This document shows, piece by piece, positions 63,621-64,000 of a stretch of 64,000 nt of DNA (its first letter is position 1; the number at the start of each line of letters is the position of its first letter). The notes under the pieces are model-generated. The model saw only the letters and a program-made list of their open reading frames with translations. It searched no databases and was not told where the DNA came from. Source of the DNA: Chloroflexus aurantiacus J-10-fl (GTDB lineage Bacteria; Chloroflexota; Chloroflexia; Chloroflexales; Chloroflexaceae); contig NC_010175.1 of assembly GCF_000018865.1 (NCBI RefSeq), forward strand, positions 3,162,001 to 3,226,000. The letters run 5' to 3'. Position numbers and translations under genes: made by a program.

Positions 63621-63747
63621 TGTGAGACGACCGCACCTGGAACCGGAGGGCTTAGTTCCCGGACGCCCACTGCGGTAGTGTCTGCCGCCGGCAGCACTGG
63701 CGCCCATCTCACAGGCTGGAACAGAGATGCGTAGCTTATAACTACGC
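63621..63747 (+). ncRNA. candidate structured leader of rpsD
   Basis: Closing stem TGTGAGA (63621-63627) with TCTCACA (63707-63713) encloses arm CCGCA/TGCGG (63631-63635 with 63671-63675), capped by GGAAC/GTTCC, and arm AGTG-T-CTGCC-GCC-GGCAGCACT. A separate GCGTAG/CTACGC hairpin follows (63729-63747), then AAAGGAT and the rpsD ATG. The branched form resembles ribosomal-protein leaders; S4 is a known autoregulator in other bacteria. Inferred by eye only. Confidence 0.45.
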
Positions 63748-63783
63748 CAGTGAAGGATTAGTGAACAAAGGATACATAAGACT

Positions 63784-64000
63784 ATGGCGCGATATATAGG
63801 ACCAGTCGGCAAGGTAAGCCGACGACTCGGCATCGGAATTACCGAAAAAGGTCTGCGCATTCTGAATAAGCGGTCGGATCCGCCGGGACAGCACGGTGCT
63901 GCGGCCCGTCGCCGGCAGTTGTCCGATTATGGCATGCAGTTGCGCGAAAAACAGAAGGCAAAATTTCTATACGGCGTCCTTGAGCGCCAGTTCCGCCGCC
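63784..64000 (+). CDS. rpsD: 30S ribosomal protein S4, N-terminal part
   Basis: The first 72 codons are present; the gene runs off the right edge. [40 protein letters not shown] and [20 protein letters not shown] are clear S4. The N-terminus has no Cys, so it is the zinc-free form. Primary 16S binder, and in many bacteria a repressor of the alpha operon. Confidence 0.96.
   Translation, partial: MARYIGPVGKVSRRLGIGITEKGLRILNKRSDPPGQHGAAARRRQLSDYGMQLREKQKAKFLYGVLERQFRR

Noticed and set aside
63621-63713. tRNA, SRP RNA or RNase P RNA between rpsK and rpsD
   Set aside because: No cloverleaf arms with T-loop, no SRP domain IV tetraloop motif and no RNase P core; leader element preferred.

Overview
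The window looks like a chromosomal segment of a filamentous anoxygenic phototroph of the genus Chloroflexus or a very close relative. The inference rests on several points. There is a GTP-type PEP carboxykinase, a propionyl-CoA carboxylase carboxyltransferase subunit (an enzyme of the 3-hydroxypropionate bi-cycle), a carotenoid-type desaturase and a MurE/FemX-like peptidoglycan set. Secreted propeller and lamin-tail proteins are typical of Chloroflexi, and G+C is moderately high. Species was not determined; everything is read from sequence alone.

Layout. (1) 1-11.3 kb, mixed accessory and housekeeping: pckG (C-terminus off the left edge), divergent secG plus a solute-binding protein, a PyrK-like iron-sulfur flavoprotein, a GT39-like membrane glycosyltransferase, an unknown protein and a secreted 14-repeat RCC1 protein. 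(2) 11.7-24.0 kb, mostly minus strand. One apparent operon runs from a promoter at about 19.1 kb through a 49-aa protein, a 649-aa unknown, a HEAT-repeat protein, a PIG-L deacetylase, a FemAB-like transferase, MurE and a dihydroorotate dehydrogenase-like protein. Upstream lie a ROK protein, a lamin-tail-domain protein, endonuclease V and a sulfite-oxidase-fold protein. (3) 24.1-34.8 kb: Rieske oxygenase, MGT-type glycosyltransferase, a pseudokinase-WD40 protein, a carotenoid desaturase, a GH-A hydrolase and a DICT-STAS regulator. (4) 34.8-37.4 kb: non-coding repeat region with a 148-bp tandem array, apparently split by a 1.1-kb element with terminal inverted repeats. (5) 37.4-44.4 kb: aminotransferase, PfkB kinase, a STAS/HATPase partner-switching trio, pccB, a WecG/TagA transferase and a small membrane protein. 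(6) 44.8-64.0 kb: a continuous str-S10-spc-alpha ribosomal super-cluster (rpsL to rpsD, cut at the right edge) including fusA, tuf, secY, adk and infA, with a methyltransferase gene inserted between fusA and tuf. There is no map gene between adk and infA.

The most unusual signals are non-coding. Almost every wide spacer in the ribosomal cluster holds a perfect or near-perfect hairpin without a U-tract. The rpsK-rpsD spacer holds a multi-branched RNA-like element suggestive of an S4 leader. Several dispersed repeat families recur across the window. Among proteins, the pseudokinase-WD40 receptor, a DHOD paralogue lacking the catalytic motif inside a cell-wall operon, and the ROK protein lacking its zinc motif deserve attention. 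No tRNA, rRNA, CRISPR or complete insertion sequence was seen.
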